Made by a program: the position numbers and the translations under genes. From Magnetococcales bacterium (GTDB taxonomy: Bacteria; Pseudomonadota; Magnetococcia; Magnetococcales; JADFYX01): a DNA stretch of 45,769 bases. The notes below the pieces were generated by a model, which worked only from the letters and a program-made list of their open reading frames with translations, was not told the DNA's origin and made no database searches. The stretch lies in contig JADGBW010000012.1 in NCBI GenBank assembly GCA_015231305.1, forward strand, positions 1 to 45,769, given 5' to 3'. Shown here one piece after another: positions 9,416-20,409 of the stretch (positions are counted from its first letter, which is position 1; each line of letters begins with the position of its first letter).

Positions 9416-11122
9416 TCACTCTTTATTATCCACAACAATTTTGTACCTATTTTTTTTGCCCTGTTGTTGCAGATATTGATTTACCTCTTTTTTTAGCTCT
9501 ATCATTTGCAACTCTCGTCCTATGGCTAGTTTTCTAAAGCGTGCTAGATCTTCATATTTTTCCTGTAGCTCATCTTCTGCCTGTTTTCTTGCACTAAAAT
9601 CTGCGGCATAGGTTGCAACCCCCATCGCCTCACCAGTATCACTGCGCAATAGAGATAGAGTTAACAAAACTTGAATTTTATTACCATTTTTAGTCAACAA
9701 ACTGCTTTCAACACCCCTAATTTCTTTGCCTACAAGGCATGAAGCTAATAGCTTATCTGCTTGTTCGTGACGACTTACTGGAAGCAAAGCTTTAATAGTC
9801 TGCCCTAATAGCTCCTCTTTTTTCCAGCCAAATACCCGTTCTGCCTCACGGTTTATGTTGGTTATTTTGCCGTTTAAATCCTCAATTATCATGGGGTCGG
9901 AAGCATCACGGAATACTTTTGACATCTGCGCTAAAGCGGCTTCTGCCTCTTTTATGCCTGTAATATCGGTACTCATGGAGATGTATTGATAAGGTTTTTT
10001 TGTCTTATCATCGATAAAAGGCACAATGGTGGACCTTAACCACAATGGTTTACCCTCTTTGGTGGAGTTTTTAATCTCACCCTGCCAAATTTCACCTTTA
10101 GAGATAGCCTGCCATAAATTATTATAAAATTCGATAGAGTGGTGTTGAGATTTTATCATTCTGTGGTTATTACCAAGTAGCTCATCTCTACTGTAACCTA
10201 TGGATTCTACAAATTTATCATTCAAATAGGTTATATTACCCTCAACATCTGCAATACTTACTATAGCGTGATGATCAAGTGCGATTTTTTGAAATTTTAA
10301 TATATTGTTAGCACTACGTAATTGTTCATTTATACGCTCTATCTGGTGGGAAAACTGGCTATAAACCACAAGCAGTACCACACCTACTATAAGACCAGTA
10401 ACACCTGTAATGGTAATTGCCATGTTAGTGGGGTCAAAACCCGAAACAGCAGTGCTTGTCACGTCCCCTTTCAGAAAATAGGCAGCACTCATTGCAGTAT
10501 AGTGCATACCAGATACAGCCGAACCCATAACCACAGCCGAAATTAGCAGGGCGTATTGTTCAATACCGGGTAGTAGTTTGATAATTCCATAGCGTACCCA
10601 TAGGGAAAGCACCGCCAAAACAACAGCTACAACTATAGATAGCAAAAACAGTTTTAAATCGTAACGCAAAAAAGCATCCATCTGCATAGCTGCCATGCCC
10701 GAATAGTGCATCACCCCTATGCCACCACCAAACAGAACACCACCAAATAGCAGTGTGCGCCAACTATCACTTTGTTTACTAATTAAATGTAGGCTAAATA
10801 TCCCAGCAAAAACGCCAGGCAACATGGATAAAGCAGTGATATAAGGGTTGTAGGTAATGCCACAAGGAACACTAAAGCCCAGCATACCAATAAAGTGCAT
10901 AGACCAAACACCCATACCCAAGGTTGCTCCACCCAAGGTAACCAAAAAAAAGCGTCTTTTTTCATTGTCAACACGACCAGCAAGCTGCACAACCAACAAA
11001 GCGGTATAAGAGACAATAACCGCAATGACAATAGAAAGCGCCACAAGCCCCACATTGTGACTGCCTATATACAACTGGCTAGTAGCTGGAATTTGCGTAA
11101 TAAAAGCTAGAGGATTAGCCAT
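9416..11122 (-). CDS. MHYT-PAS-PAS sensor protein without recognisable output domain
   Basis: Motifs MHFIGML, MHYSGMA and MHYTAMS in a multi-TM N-terminus; two PAS domains (ALDHHAIVSIADVEGNITYLND; VFRDASDPMIIEDLNGKITNINREAERVFGW); C-terminal coiled-coil-like tail; no HisKA/GGDEF/EAL. Confidence 0.85.
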   Translation of the reverse strand: MANPLAFITQIPATSQLYIGSHNVGLVALSIVIAVIVSYTALLVVQLAGRVDNEKRRFFLVTLGGATLGMGVWSMHFIGMLGFSVPCGITYNPYITALSMLPGVFAGIFSLHLISKQSDSWRTLLFGGVLFGGGIGVMHYSGMAAMQMDAFLRYDLKLFLLSIVVAVVLAVLSLWVRYGIIKLLPGIEQYALLISAVVMGSAVSGMHYTAMSAAYFLKGDVTSTAVSGFDPTNMAITITGVTGLIVGVVLLVVYSQFSHQIERINEQLRSANNILKFQKIALDHHAIVSIADVEGNITYLNDKFVESIGYSRDELLGNNHRMIKSQHHSIEFYNNLWQAISKGEIWQGEIKNSTKEGKPLWLRSTIVPFIDDKTKKPYQYISMSTDITGIKEAEAALAQMSKVFRDASDPMIIEDLNGKITNINREAERVFGWKKEELLGQTIKALLPVSRHEQADKLLASCLVGKEIRGVESSLLTKNGNKIQVLLTLSLLRSDTGEAMGVATYAADFSARKQAEDELQEKYEDLARFRKLAIGRELQMIELKKEVNQYLQQQGKKNRYKIVVDNKE

Positions 11123-11220
11123 AAGGGTTAGTGCTCCACTACAATTTTACAAAATTTCACAGATAGACAAACCCCAACTAATTTATAAAAAACAAAGCAG
11201 ATGATAAGTAACAATTAAAC

Positions 11221-11589
11221 CTAAGTACAGCTTAAAATAAGTGCTTTTAAAGCAACAGGGTCTACTGGTTTTGTAATGGTTCCTACTGCTCCAAACTCTT
11301 TCTCTTTAGTTTTATCGGCATCTTTACCTGTTACAAATATAATCGGAATTTTTGCAGTTGCTGGCTCCACCTTTAAACGGCGACAAACCTCATAGCCGTC
11401 CATACCCGGCATCAATACATCTAATAAAATAAGGTCTGGACAATTTTTTGCTGCAACCTTCAAGGCTTTTTCCCCATTGAGTGCCACCTTTAGGCGATAT
11501 TCAGCCTTTAAAAGTCCACTTAACAGGTCAATATTTTCCGGTGCATCATCTACAATTAAAATAGTTTTTTTATCTTTTGCAACATTCAT
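11221..11589 (-). CDS. Single-domain response regulator (REC only)
   Basis: ILIVDDAPENIDLL, DLILLDVLMPGMDGYEVCRRLK, FVTGKD, TKPVDP. Confidence 0.88.
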   Translation of the reverse strand: MNVAKDKKTILIVDDAPENIDLLSGLLKAEYRLKVALNGEKALKVAAKNCPDLILLDVLMPGMDGYEVCRRLKVEPATAKIPIIFVTGKDADKTKEKEFGAVGTITKPVDPVALKALILSCT

Positions 11590-11604
11590 ATATTAGCCAT
11601 TTTA

Positions 11605-14600
11605 CTAAGTGTTAAAATTATTAGATAAATTTTCAAGGTGCTCAATAGCCCCATCAAAATCATAACCTCCAACTGCTTTTTCTATTTTGTTCAAGCTGGA
11701 TGAATAAGGGCTGTTTGCCAGTTGTTCACTAAGCCTTTCTACCACCTCTATTGCTTCTGCATCATCATCTTCTAGTAGTTCACGCAAACGCTCTATATCT
11801 ACTTTTACCTTGGCTATATCAATGGGTTTATCATTATCGCTAGTGTTTGTATTGTTATTAGCAAGTGTAGCAATGGATGTTTGTACTATATCAAGATTTT
11901 GGGCTACCTCTGGCAATATTTTTCTTGCAGAGTCAATATCACCTTCTTTAATTGCTGACTCTAAAATAGTTGCAACCTTTTGCAGCTCTTGGGCCCCAAT
12001 ATTACCAGCTACACCTTTTAAAGTGTGAGCCAACCGCTCTGCTAACTCATGGTCACTATCATCAATAGCCATGGCTACCTGATCTGGCACTCCATTCTGA
12101 TTTTCACTAAATTTGTTCAGCAATTTTTTGTAGGATCTACTATTACCCCCTATACGGTCTAACCCAACCTCTACATTTATGCCGGGTAGTGGAGGCAATA
12201 TATCATCTTTTGCCGTATTTTTATTGGTAGTTGTGGCTACAGCAGCAACTGGGTTTGCTGGTGTAATCCACTTTGTCATGGTGTTGAACATCTCATACAC
12301 ATTTATTGGTTTACCAATGTGACCGTTCATACCTGCTTTTTCAGCTTTTTCTAAATCAGAAGACATCACATTTGCCGTCATGGCTATTATTGGTAAATCT
12401 TTAAATTTTTCTTGTTCTCTTATTTTACTAGCAGCAGTATAGCCATCCATAATTGGCATTTGTACATCCATTAACACACCATCAAAAACTTCACCTGAAT
12501 TTAGTATATCTAATGCTATTTGCCCATTTCCGGCTGTTTTGGCACTAATTCCACCATTTGCTAATAGCTCTAAGGCCAGTTCTTGATTTATTTCATTATC
12601 TTCTACAAGTAATAGGTGCGCCCCCCTCAAAGCTTGCATAGCCACAGTATTTTCTTGAGAATGTCGTGCTACGCCATCTTCACGAACAACCCCCCTACCC
12701 AACACTTCACCAATTGCATCAAGAAGTGAAGAAGGAGTAACAGGTTTGGATAGTATAGAGTTAATAACTACCCCCTTTTGTTCTGCTACCTGCATGGCTT
12801 CATCTCGCCCATATGCTGTAACCATTATAACAGCAGGGGGAGCTTCATCGGCCTCTGTTTGTAGTTGCTCCATACAAGACACCCCATCCATACCGGGCAT
12901 TTTCCAGTCCATAAGCACAATATCAAAAGCAATTTGTTTTGCTTTAGCGTTAGCAACCTCTTTTAAAGCAGCATTTCCATCATTAACAACAACTACCTCC
13001 ATGCCAAAGCTCACAGCCATGGTAGAGAGAATTTCACGAGCGGATGCATTGTCATCTACCACCAGCACCTTTAAGCCTGATAACTCCTCTCTCTTTACTA
13101 TCATTCTTGGTTTTGGGTTAGCTTGAATACCCAAACGGGCGGTAAACTGGAAACTACTGCCAACCCCAGGTTCACTTTCAACCCAAATATCACCTTGCAT
13201 CATCTGGGTTAAACGTTTGGAGATAGTCAAACCAAGACCAGTACCACCATATTTACGTGATGTAGAGCTATCTGCCTGACTGAATGATTTAAACAGCTTG
13301 CCACGCTGCTCGGTTGTCATGCCTATGCCTGTATCACGCATATTAAAATGCAACAGTGCGGTTTTATCTCCTATTTCTTTAATTTTAGTTTCAAGTACAA
13401 TTTCACCTTTTTCTGTAAACTTAACCGCATTGTTGCCTAAATTAACCAAAATTTGCCCTAGTCTTAATGGGTCACCAACTAGAGCTGTGGGAATATCAGG
13501 TGCAGTATCAAAAAGCAGTTCTACCCCTTTATCTTCAGCTTTTAAGCCCACAAGGTTAGCAAGATTATCCAGCACATCTTCTAAATGAAAATCCACCGCC
13601 TCCATATCTAGCTTGCCTGCTTCAATTTTAGAGAAGTCTAGAATATCGTTGATAATACCCAACAGTGCCTCAGCAGAACGGTTGACTTTTTCAATATAGT
13701 TGCGCTGTTTGTTGGTCAACTCAGTTTGCAGTGCTAAATATGACATACCAATAATGGCATTCATGGGGGTGCGAATTTCATGGCTCATGTTAGCTAAAAA
13801 GTCTGACTTGGCTTTGTTAGCCTCTTCAGCAATGGTGCGAGCCTTTGCCAGATCTTTTTCTGCTGCTTTTTGCATGCTTATGTCATACATCCAGCCAAGG
13901 TTTGCTGCTTCACCCTGATAAACAGTGTGCATAAAAGTTGCTAGCACTTCTCTTATTTCACCATCAGGGCCATTAATTGCCATCTCCACATCCCTGGCAA
14001 CTCCATCACGCTTCATAATATCAAATGCTGCATCTCGCTGTTCTAGCTTGGCATAAATAGGGTCTACAGGATCACCAACATTAATAGAGGAAATCTCCTT
14101 TATGCGTTGATTGCCAAAAACTAAATCTCTTTTAGAGTTAACTATACCAACAGCTATAGGTGCAGATGCCAACATCTCTTGCAGTCGCTGCTCCCCTTCC
14201 CTAAAACGTTCTTCACTCTCTTTTAACAACTGCTCTGCCGCTTTTTGTTCTGTTATATCTTGGTAAACCCCATACATATATTTAACCTTGCCATCTTCAT
14301 CTCGAACTAACTTTCCTGCTGCATGTAGCCATATAATTTTGCCATCAACAGGACGTTTGTAAGCATATATGGAGTCATATTTCTTATATTTTCCATCAAT
14401 TGCCCCTTGGTAACGCTCTGCTGTCTCTTCTGATGCTGCAACGTTGGCTTCTACAAGTCGTGAAAACCACTCATCTTGCAGGTGATAACGCCCATCTTCC
14501 CGCAGCTCTTCTCCTAACATCCTAGCTGCCCGTTCCGATTGATAATAAAAATCTGGCTCACTGTAATCTACATGCCAATATCCGCTATTGGTTAGCTCTA

Positions 14601-17600
14601 GGGCAATATCACTTAAGAAATTATTGCGCTTGATCTCCTCCTCCATAGCTTTACGTTCTGTTATATTTTCAAAGGCAATTGCTGCTCCACCTCCTGCCTC
14701 TATCTTAATGGGTGCTGCACTAACACTTATCCAAACCAAATCGCCTTGGGGACGATAAACACCCATTTCAACATTAAAAATCATACCTTCACCAGCAATT
14801 ACCCTTGATGCCGGATACTCCTCAACTGGCATATCTGTGCCATCTGGTCTAATAATGCGCCAATTTCCTTCTCGCAGACCTCGCATTTTATGTTCATCTT
14901 TACTAACACCTAAAACATCCTCTGTAATTGAGTTTGCTTCGAGAATTTCTCCCTCTTTGCTGAACATAACCACACCAATAGGCAGTGCCTCAAAAAGAGC
15001 GTTAAGTTTCTCTTGAGAACGCCTTATTTTATCCTCACTCTCTCTTTTAGCCTCTTCAGCTTTAACCCGCTCGGTTAAATCATGTAATACCACCATGAGA
15101 GCAGTCCGACCTTCTAAATCAATAGTATTGAGATTTACCTCTACTGGTAATTCATCTCCATTTTTCTTCTTATGCATCCAGTCAAAACGTGTCCAACCTT
15201 TCGCAAAAGCTTCCTCTACATGTTCAGTTGAGCGTTTTTTAGACTCTCGTCCATCAGGTTGAAACTCGGGTGATATTTCTAATGGGCTGCATTGCAGTAG
15301 GTCTTCTTTGTTAGCAAACCCAAGTAGGTTAACAGCAGCTTTATTGCAAGCAACAAAGTTACCATCATCATATATCAGGTTAGGGTCCACAGAGGCTTCA
15401 AACAGTACTTGAAAACGCTCCATACTCGCCTTTAAATCTGCTTCAGCATCTTTTGCTTTGGTTACATCAGCTGTCATGGCAACAAAGTGGGTTACCTCAC
15501 CATCTTCATTGCTAACAGGGGCAATAGAAATTGAACCCCAATAGTGAGTTCCATCTTTACGGCGATTAAGAATTTCGCTCTGCCACACACCACCTTGTAA
15601 AATACTATCCCACATCTCTCTATACTGCTCTTTTGTGGTCTCTCCACTTTGTAATATGCTTGGGTTGCGACCAATTGCCTCTTGGCTACTGTAGCCAGTT
15701 ATTGTTGTAAATGTTGGGTTTACGTACTCTATAACCCCTTTTATATTGGTTATAACAACACATAGGGGGCTTTGCTCAACTGACTGCACAAGTTTACGCA
15801 ACTCTTTGGTGCGCTCATCAACCAACAGTGTTAGATATTCTTTGGTTTTATCCCCCAGCCAAATACCCATGCTGGTGGAAAATAGAGAAAGAATAACCGT
15901 TAAACCAAGTGCACCAAGAACTAAATTTCGTACAATATAATAGTTTTGTAGTGCTACATCTTTATCAACTTCTGTCGCCAGCCCTATACCAAGATGTGGA
16001 GAGTACCGCCAAACACCAAAAACTTTCACACCGCGATAATCACGGTAGCCTTCAATGTTAATTCCGTTATGTTTTGCTGTTACTTCTGCTGCCATTAAAG
16101 TTAAAGGCCATGACTCTTGTTTGTTAGCTGGCACAAATCCCGTTAGTAAATTTCCACCAGGGTCGGCAACTCTAAAGCCAAAACTATCTGTATTAAATAG
16201 TCTGTTTATATCATCTTCAAAACGTGATTCTGTAATAAAATGCCCGCTGTTATCTACTGCATAGGTCTCGCCAGTATTCATTAAACGGCCTGAACGTGTA
16301 ATGCGATTAATAGCTGTATTTGGAGAAAAACGAACGGTTAATACACCTATGATTTTATTGTTATTTTTACGGATAGGTGTTGCTATAAACATTGTCGTGG
16401 CTTTTTTATCTATGTTGCCGTTAATATCCTTAAGTGGCACATCAGAAATTGAAGGTGGAATAAACACAGTTTCACCAGCAAAAGCCCGTTTTAGTAGCTC
16501 TGGGTACTGAGTAGCAATAAGATTTTTTATACCAAGGTTGCTGTCTCGCATAGAACCAACACTGGTATAATTTGGATCTATAATAAAAAATCCTTTTGCT
16601 CTCATTCTGGCTAGGCGTGGGTTTATAAGTTCACGAATTTGGGCAAGGTTGGTATTTTTTTTAAGGTCATCTCTATTTGTAGATGACTGCAAAAGACGAC
16701 TGGCTAAGGTTATTAACTCTGGGTTGTTTGCAATATCAATTACATAATCTTCATGGCCTTCCAACCATGTTTCTAATGATTGCAGAACCGCTTTATTAAT
16801 AACCGTAAGCTCATCACCCACACCAGTTCGTATGTCAGTATTTATTCGCTTAAGAGACAACAGTGCCAAAGCAATTACCGCTGTTAAAAAAAGCACCATT
16901 GCTGCTACTCCCACCCGTCTTATTTTGGGGGAGTTAAATAGCTCTGCTCCTCGTTGAGCTGGCAGACGACTTAAAAGGCGAGGAATAACAAGGACAAAGG
17001 CAACAAGCACCGCAGCTAAAGCAATCCAAGCTAACATCAATCCATAATTAAGTTCACTCTTTAAAACAGGTAGAGAGTCCTCTTTTACTACTAACTCATC
17101 TTCAGCATAAATTGGGTCTACCAAACCAAACCATTTATTATAGATCTTGTCATATTGACCAGTTGACTTGACCATACTAAGACCCTGGTTTAAATGTACT
17201 AAAAGCTCAGAATTGCCTTCTTGAACCGCAAAACCAACCCCCCGTTCTGATATTTTTATTGGTGGGCCAGTAATTTCAATGTTGTCTAGGGCCAAATCTT
17301 TGATTAACAACAGGCTAGAAAGCCTAGTACCAAAAAGTGCATCCCCCTGTCCTTCTGAAAGCTTTTTAAGTGCTTCAGATAGAGATTTTGTTAAAATTAG
17401 GTTATGGGTAAAACCACGTTTTGTAAGATATTCGTGAGTAGCATCTCCCTTCATGACAATAACATCACGGTCTCGCAGTGCATCTAGTGATTTAATGCTT
17501 TTTTCACCCTTACGAATAAAAATGGCTGAATATGCTGCTGTATGGGAGGTTGAAAAATCGAATACCTTATCTCGTTCAGCAGAATAAGCAACTAGGGGTA

Positions 17601-20064
17601 AAGCATCAATTTCACCTTTTTCTAGTGCTGTTCTTACCTCATCCCAAGGGCCAACTTGAAATTGCGCCTTTATGCCCATGGTTTTTGCTACAGCCTTGAA
17701 AAGATCCACACTAAAGCCATCAGCCTTACCATCTTTATCCACCGTAGCAAAAGGTGGGTAATCTAGCTCACTACCCACTTTGATAACCTGCAGTTTTTTT
17801 AACTTCTCATTTTTAGAAACTGAACTATCACCAATGGATTTAATGCCTAGCCAACGACGCAATAAGGTGCGTTTTTCTTCAACTGTTACGCTAGACAACC
17901 CTTTTTCAATAATATTTAGCAAAGGCTTAGATATATCTTTACGAACACCAATCCTTACTTTAAAAATATCATTGCCTTCAAGACCCGAACGGGCAGCAAC
18001 CTTAAGACCTAAAAGGCTGTTCTTCTCAAGTGTGTAGTTAACTACTGCATGGCTGCCTATAAAACCATCCGCTCTACCAAAGGCAACCTCCTCCAACCCT
18101 TCTAAAAAGCTATTCACCAAAACTATTTCAATATTTGGATATTTAGTTTTGACAGAATCTTCAAAATAATAGCCTTTGACTATAGCTAGTTTTTTTCCTT
18201 TCATGTCATCTATACTGCCAATATCATTACGTTTTTGCTGAGTAATAATAACAATTGGATTGGTTATATAGTGTGTTGAAAAATCGGAAAATTTTCGCCG
18301 TTCAGGTTGATCAAATATTGCTGGTAATACATCAATTTTTCCAGCTTTGTATTGCTCTAAAAGCTGCGACCAACTCAAACCTTTTATAAATTCAATATTT
18401 AACCCGGTTTTCTCTCCTATAAGACGTATAAGATCTATTGAGAAACCTTGGGGTTTGCCATCTTCAATAAAGTCAAAAGGGGGCCAATCAGTTTCGTTGC
18501 CAACCTTTATCACAGGATTTGCCTCAATCCAGGCCATCTCCTCCATTGTTAATTGCAGTTGCATTTGTAAAAGGTGTGCATTGGACCCAAAAACTCTGTG
18601 TTTTGAGTTTTTAACCCAGTTACTTTCCAGCTGTATTTTTTCTTGCTGGTTAAATAAAGCCAATCCATCATTAACTTTTTTGAGCAAAGCTTTATTATTT
18701 TTAATGACGGCTCCATATACTGCATTAGAAAAATATGGTTTTGCTAACGCACTTATTTTTCCACTCCAGCCTAAATCATCTAATAGAGCTTCCATGGTTA
18801 AATCTTCACCAATGGCTGCATCTACCTCACCAGTCTTAAGGGCTTCAAGTACAGTGGCCCAACTAGGATAAGTTTTTAAATTAAGGTCAGGAACTCTGTC
18901 GCGAAGTTCACGGGCTTGATAACTCCCCTTTAAAACCCCAACTAAGCGTTCTCCAAACTGTGAAGGATCTTTAGGCAACTTGATACCAACCCGATGATAA
19001 AAACTGGAATTTATTTTATAAATGGGGCTGGAAAATTCTAAATATTTTTGTCGCTCTTTATTAAAAAATAGACCAGAATGGATATCCGCCTCACCTTGCT
19101 CCATGGCACTGAGAGTTCCTTCCCAGTTGCTCATGCGAAAACGTACTTCATTACCGGTTTTTTTTGCCCAAGCCTGCCAAAAGTCAACCATAAGCCCAGC
19201 TGGCTTGCCAAATGAAGTCATTTTGGTGAGGGGGGGATAATCACGATCCATCGCGATTATAAGTGCTTTGCCTTCTCCTCTTGAGGTCCACTTGCGTTTT
19301 ATCTCAAGTCGTTCAGCATCTAAAATAAGATCAAAACCACTGTTAATATTTTTTAAAAGGGGTTGGTTGCCTTTTGTTACAGCTACAAACCAATCGTTGG
19401 CATATAGCAATTGCGATGGTTTGATGTTATATTTATTAATTAAGTTTGCTTTTTGTAAGTGGTATATACCAGTTGGGGTATCAGCAGCAAAGGCCCTTAG
19501 TTTACCAGATTTTAAGGCATCAATAATATCATCATAACTTGAAAATGGTACAATTGCTTCAGAGGGTAGGATCTCCTTTAGAAACCCTTCAACAAAATCA
19601 CCTCGTAAAACACCAACTCTATAAGATGCCATCTCCGAAAGGTCAGAGATTGGTGGTAAGGCTTTATGAAGAAAAATGTGGGTATTGGTACGACTAAGTG
19701 CTTGACCATAATCTAAAAACTCATCTCGTTTTGCACTGAAAAACAGACCAGCATGAGCATCTACTTTGCCACTGCCTACTACTTTTAAAGACTCTGCCCA
19801 ACTATATGGTTTAAATGTTATGGCTTGATCACTCATTTTGGAAAAATGCTTCCAAAAATCAATAATCAAACCATCAGGGTTACCCTGCTCATTTTGAAAC
19901 TGAAAAGGGACACAATCTATGCAAAAGGCAACTGAGATTGGGGATTTACTATCAGTTTTAGGGCTGATATGTGGTTGTTGAGCAAACAGTTGAGAACTAA
20001 TAAATAAACCAACCCAGGCTAACAGAATATTGAACAAGAAAATTTTCTTGTATTTACAAATCAT
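11605..20064 (-). CDS. Giant (2819 aa) hybrid sensor kinase: signal peptide, 4x SBP_bac_3, TM, TM, dCache-like, TM, 5x PAS, HisKA, HATPase, REC, REC, Hpt
   Basis: Four repeats with SBP_bac_3 features (e.g. VGNETDWPPFDFIEDGKPQGFSIDLIRLIGEKTG; VGSELDYPPFATVDKDGKADGFSVDLFKAVAKTMG); PAS blocks; [17 protein letters not shown]; two REC; AHTLKGVAGNIGA. Confidence 0.92.
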   Translation of the reverse strand: MICKYKKIFLFNILLAWVGLFISSQLFAQQPHISPKTDSKSPISVAFCIDCVPFQFQNEQGNPDGLIIDFWKHFSKMSDQAITFKPYSWAESLKVVGSGKVDAHAGLFFSAKRDEFLDYGQALSRTNTHIFLHKALPPISDLSEMASYRVGVLRGDFVEGFLKEILPSEAIVPFSSYDDIIDALKSGKLRAFAADTPTGIYHLQKANLINKYNIKPSQLLYANDWFVAVTKGNQPLLKNINSGFDLILDAERLEIKRKWTSRGEGKALIIAMDRDYPPLTKMTSFGKPAGLMVDFWQAWAKKTGNEVRFRMSNWEGTLSAMEQGEADIHSGLFFNKERQKYLEFSSPIYKINSSFYHRVGIKLPKDPSQFGERLVGVLKGSYQARELRDRVPDLNLKTYPSWATVLEALKTGEVDAAIGEDLTMEALLDDLGWSGKISALAKPYFSNAVYGAVIKNNKALLKKVNDGLALFNQQEKIQLESNWVKNSKHRVFGSNAHLLQMQLQLTMEEMAWIEANPVIKVGNETDWPPFDFIEDGKPQGFSIDLIRLIGEKTGLNIEFIKGLSWSQLLEQYKAGKIDVLPAIFDQPERRKFSDFSTHYITNPIVIITQQKRNDIGSIDDMKGKKLAIVKGYYFEDSVKTKYPNIEIVLVNSFLEGLEEVAFGRADGFIGSHAVVNYTLEKNSLLGLKVAARSGLEGNDIFKVRIGVRKDISKPLLNIIEKGLSSVTVEEKRTLLRRWLGIKSIGDSSVSKNEKLKKLQVIKVGSELDYPPFATVDKDGKADGFSVDLFKAVAKTMGIKAQFQVGPWDEVRTALEKGEIDALPLVAYSAERDKVFDFSTSHTAAYSAIFIRKGEKSIKSLDALRDRDVIVMKGDATHEYLTKRGFTHNLILTKSLSEALKKLSEGQGDALFGTRLSSLLLIKDLALDNIEITGPPIKISERGVGFAVQEGNSELLVHLNQGLSMVKSTGQYDKIYNKWFGLVDPIYAEDELVVKEDSLPVLKSELNYGLMLAWIALAAVLVAFVLVIPRLLSRLPAQRGAELFNSPKIRRVGVAAMVLFLTAVIALALLSLKRINTDIRTGVGDELTVINKAVLQSLETWLEGHEDYVIDIANNPELITLASRLLQSSTNRDDLKKNTNLAQIRELINPRLARMRAKGFFIIDPNYTSVGSMRDSNLGIKNLIATQYPELLKRAFAGETVFIPPSISDVPLKDINGNIDKKATTMFIATPIRKNNNKIIGVLTVRFSPNTAINRITRSGRLMNTGETYAVDNSGHFITESRFEDDINRLFNTDSFGFRVADPGGNLLTGFVPANKQESWPLTLMAAEVTAKHNGINIEGYRDYRGVKVFGVWRYSPHLGIGLATEVDKDVALQNYYIVRNLVLGALGLTVILSLFSTSMGIWLGDKTKEYLTLLVDERTKELRKLVQSVEQSPLCVVITNIKGVIEYVNPTFTTITGYSSQEAIGRNPSILQSGETTKEQYREMWDSILQGGVWQSEILNRRKDGTHYWGSISIAPVSNEDGEVTHFVAMTADVTKAKDAEADLKASMERFQVLFEASVDPNLIYDDGNFVACNKAAVNLLGFANKEDLLQCSPLEISPEFQPDGRESKKRSTEHVEEAFAKGWTRFDWMHKKKNGDELPVEVNLNTIDLEGRTALMVVLHDLTERVKAEEAKRESEDKIRRSQEKLNALFEALPIGVVMFSKEGEILEANSITEDVLGVSKDEHKMRGLREGNWRIIRPDGTDMPVEEYPASRVIAGEGMIFNVEMGVYRPQGDLVWISVSAAPIKIEAGGGAAIAFENITERKAMEEEIKRNNFLSDIALELTNSGYWHVDYSEPDFYYQSERAARMLGEELREDGRYHLQDEWFSRLVEANVAASEETAERYQGAIDGKYKKYDSIYAYKRPVDGKIIWLHAAGKLVRDEDGKVKYMYGVYQDITEQKAAEQLLKESEERFREGEQRLQEMLASAPIAVGIVNSKRDLVFGNQRIKEISSINVGDPVDPIYAKLEQRDAAFDIMKRDGVARDVEMAINGPDGEIREVLATFMHTVYQGEAANLGWMYDISMQKAAEKDLAKARTIAEEANKAKSDFLANMSHEIRTPMNAIIGMSYLALQTELTNKQRNYIEKVNRSAEALLGIINDILDFSKIEAGKLDMEAVDFHLEDVLDNLANLVGLKAEDKGVELLFDTAPDIPTALVGDPLRLGQILVNLGNNAVKFTEKGEIVLETKIKEIGDKTALLHFNMRDTGIGMTTEQRGKLFKSFSQADSSTSRKYGGTGLGLTISKRLTQMMQGDIWVESEPGVGSSFQFTARLGIQANPKPRMIVKREELSGLKVLVVDDNASAREILSTMAVSFGMEVVVVNDGNAALKEVANAKAKQIAFDIVLMDWKMPGMDGVSCMEQLQTEADEAPPAVIMVTAYGRDEAMQVAEQKGVVINSILSKPVTPSSLLDAIGEVLGRGVVREDGVARHSQENTVAMQALRGAHLLLVEDNEINQELALELLANGGISAKTAGNGQIALDILNSGEVFDGVLMDVQMPIMDGYTAASKIREQEKFKDLPIIAMTANVMSSDLEKAEKAGMNGHIGKPINVYEMFNTMTKWITPANPVAAVATTTNKNTAKDDILPPLPGINVEVGLDRIGGNSRSYKKLLNKFSENQNGVPDQVAMAIDDSDHELAERLAHTLKGVAGNIGAQELQKVATILESAIKEGDIDSARKILPEVAQNLDIVQTSIATLANNNTNTSDNDKPIDIAKVKVDIERLRELLEDDDAEAIEVVERLSEQLANSPYSSSLNKIEKAVGGYDFDGAIEHLENLSNNFNT

Positions 20065-20409
20065 TTATACTAATCCCTGACCATATAATAAGTGTTTATT
20101 CGCAATATTCTATAGATTAATTAGTGTAAATGTCAGCAAATAATTTATTTAGTATAATTTTTGTATACCAGAAGATTTTTATTTATTAAGCACCCAGTTT
20201 TAATCTGTACAACCAAAATAGATAAAGTTTGATGAATAAGAGCGCAAAAATAATTAAATCAATACCATCTTGAAATTTTCTTTATAGTATAATCTATTGA
20301 TTTATCTGGTATGATGAGTAAAAATAACTGTGTTTTATAAGGCACACTTATAAAACTACTTTGTTTAGCTTGATAGCTAACTCTTTTTTTATTGAAAAAC
20401 TTATAAGCC

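Noticed and set aside
20225-20330. Fragments resembling TATTGATTTATCTGGTATGATG (and TGTATTGATTTATTTAGGATATG near 23963) as further decayed copies of the hairpin element
   Set aside because: Only about 20 nt of weak similarity in AT-rich sequence; not distinguishable from chance by eye.
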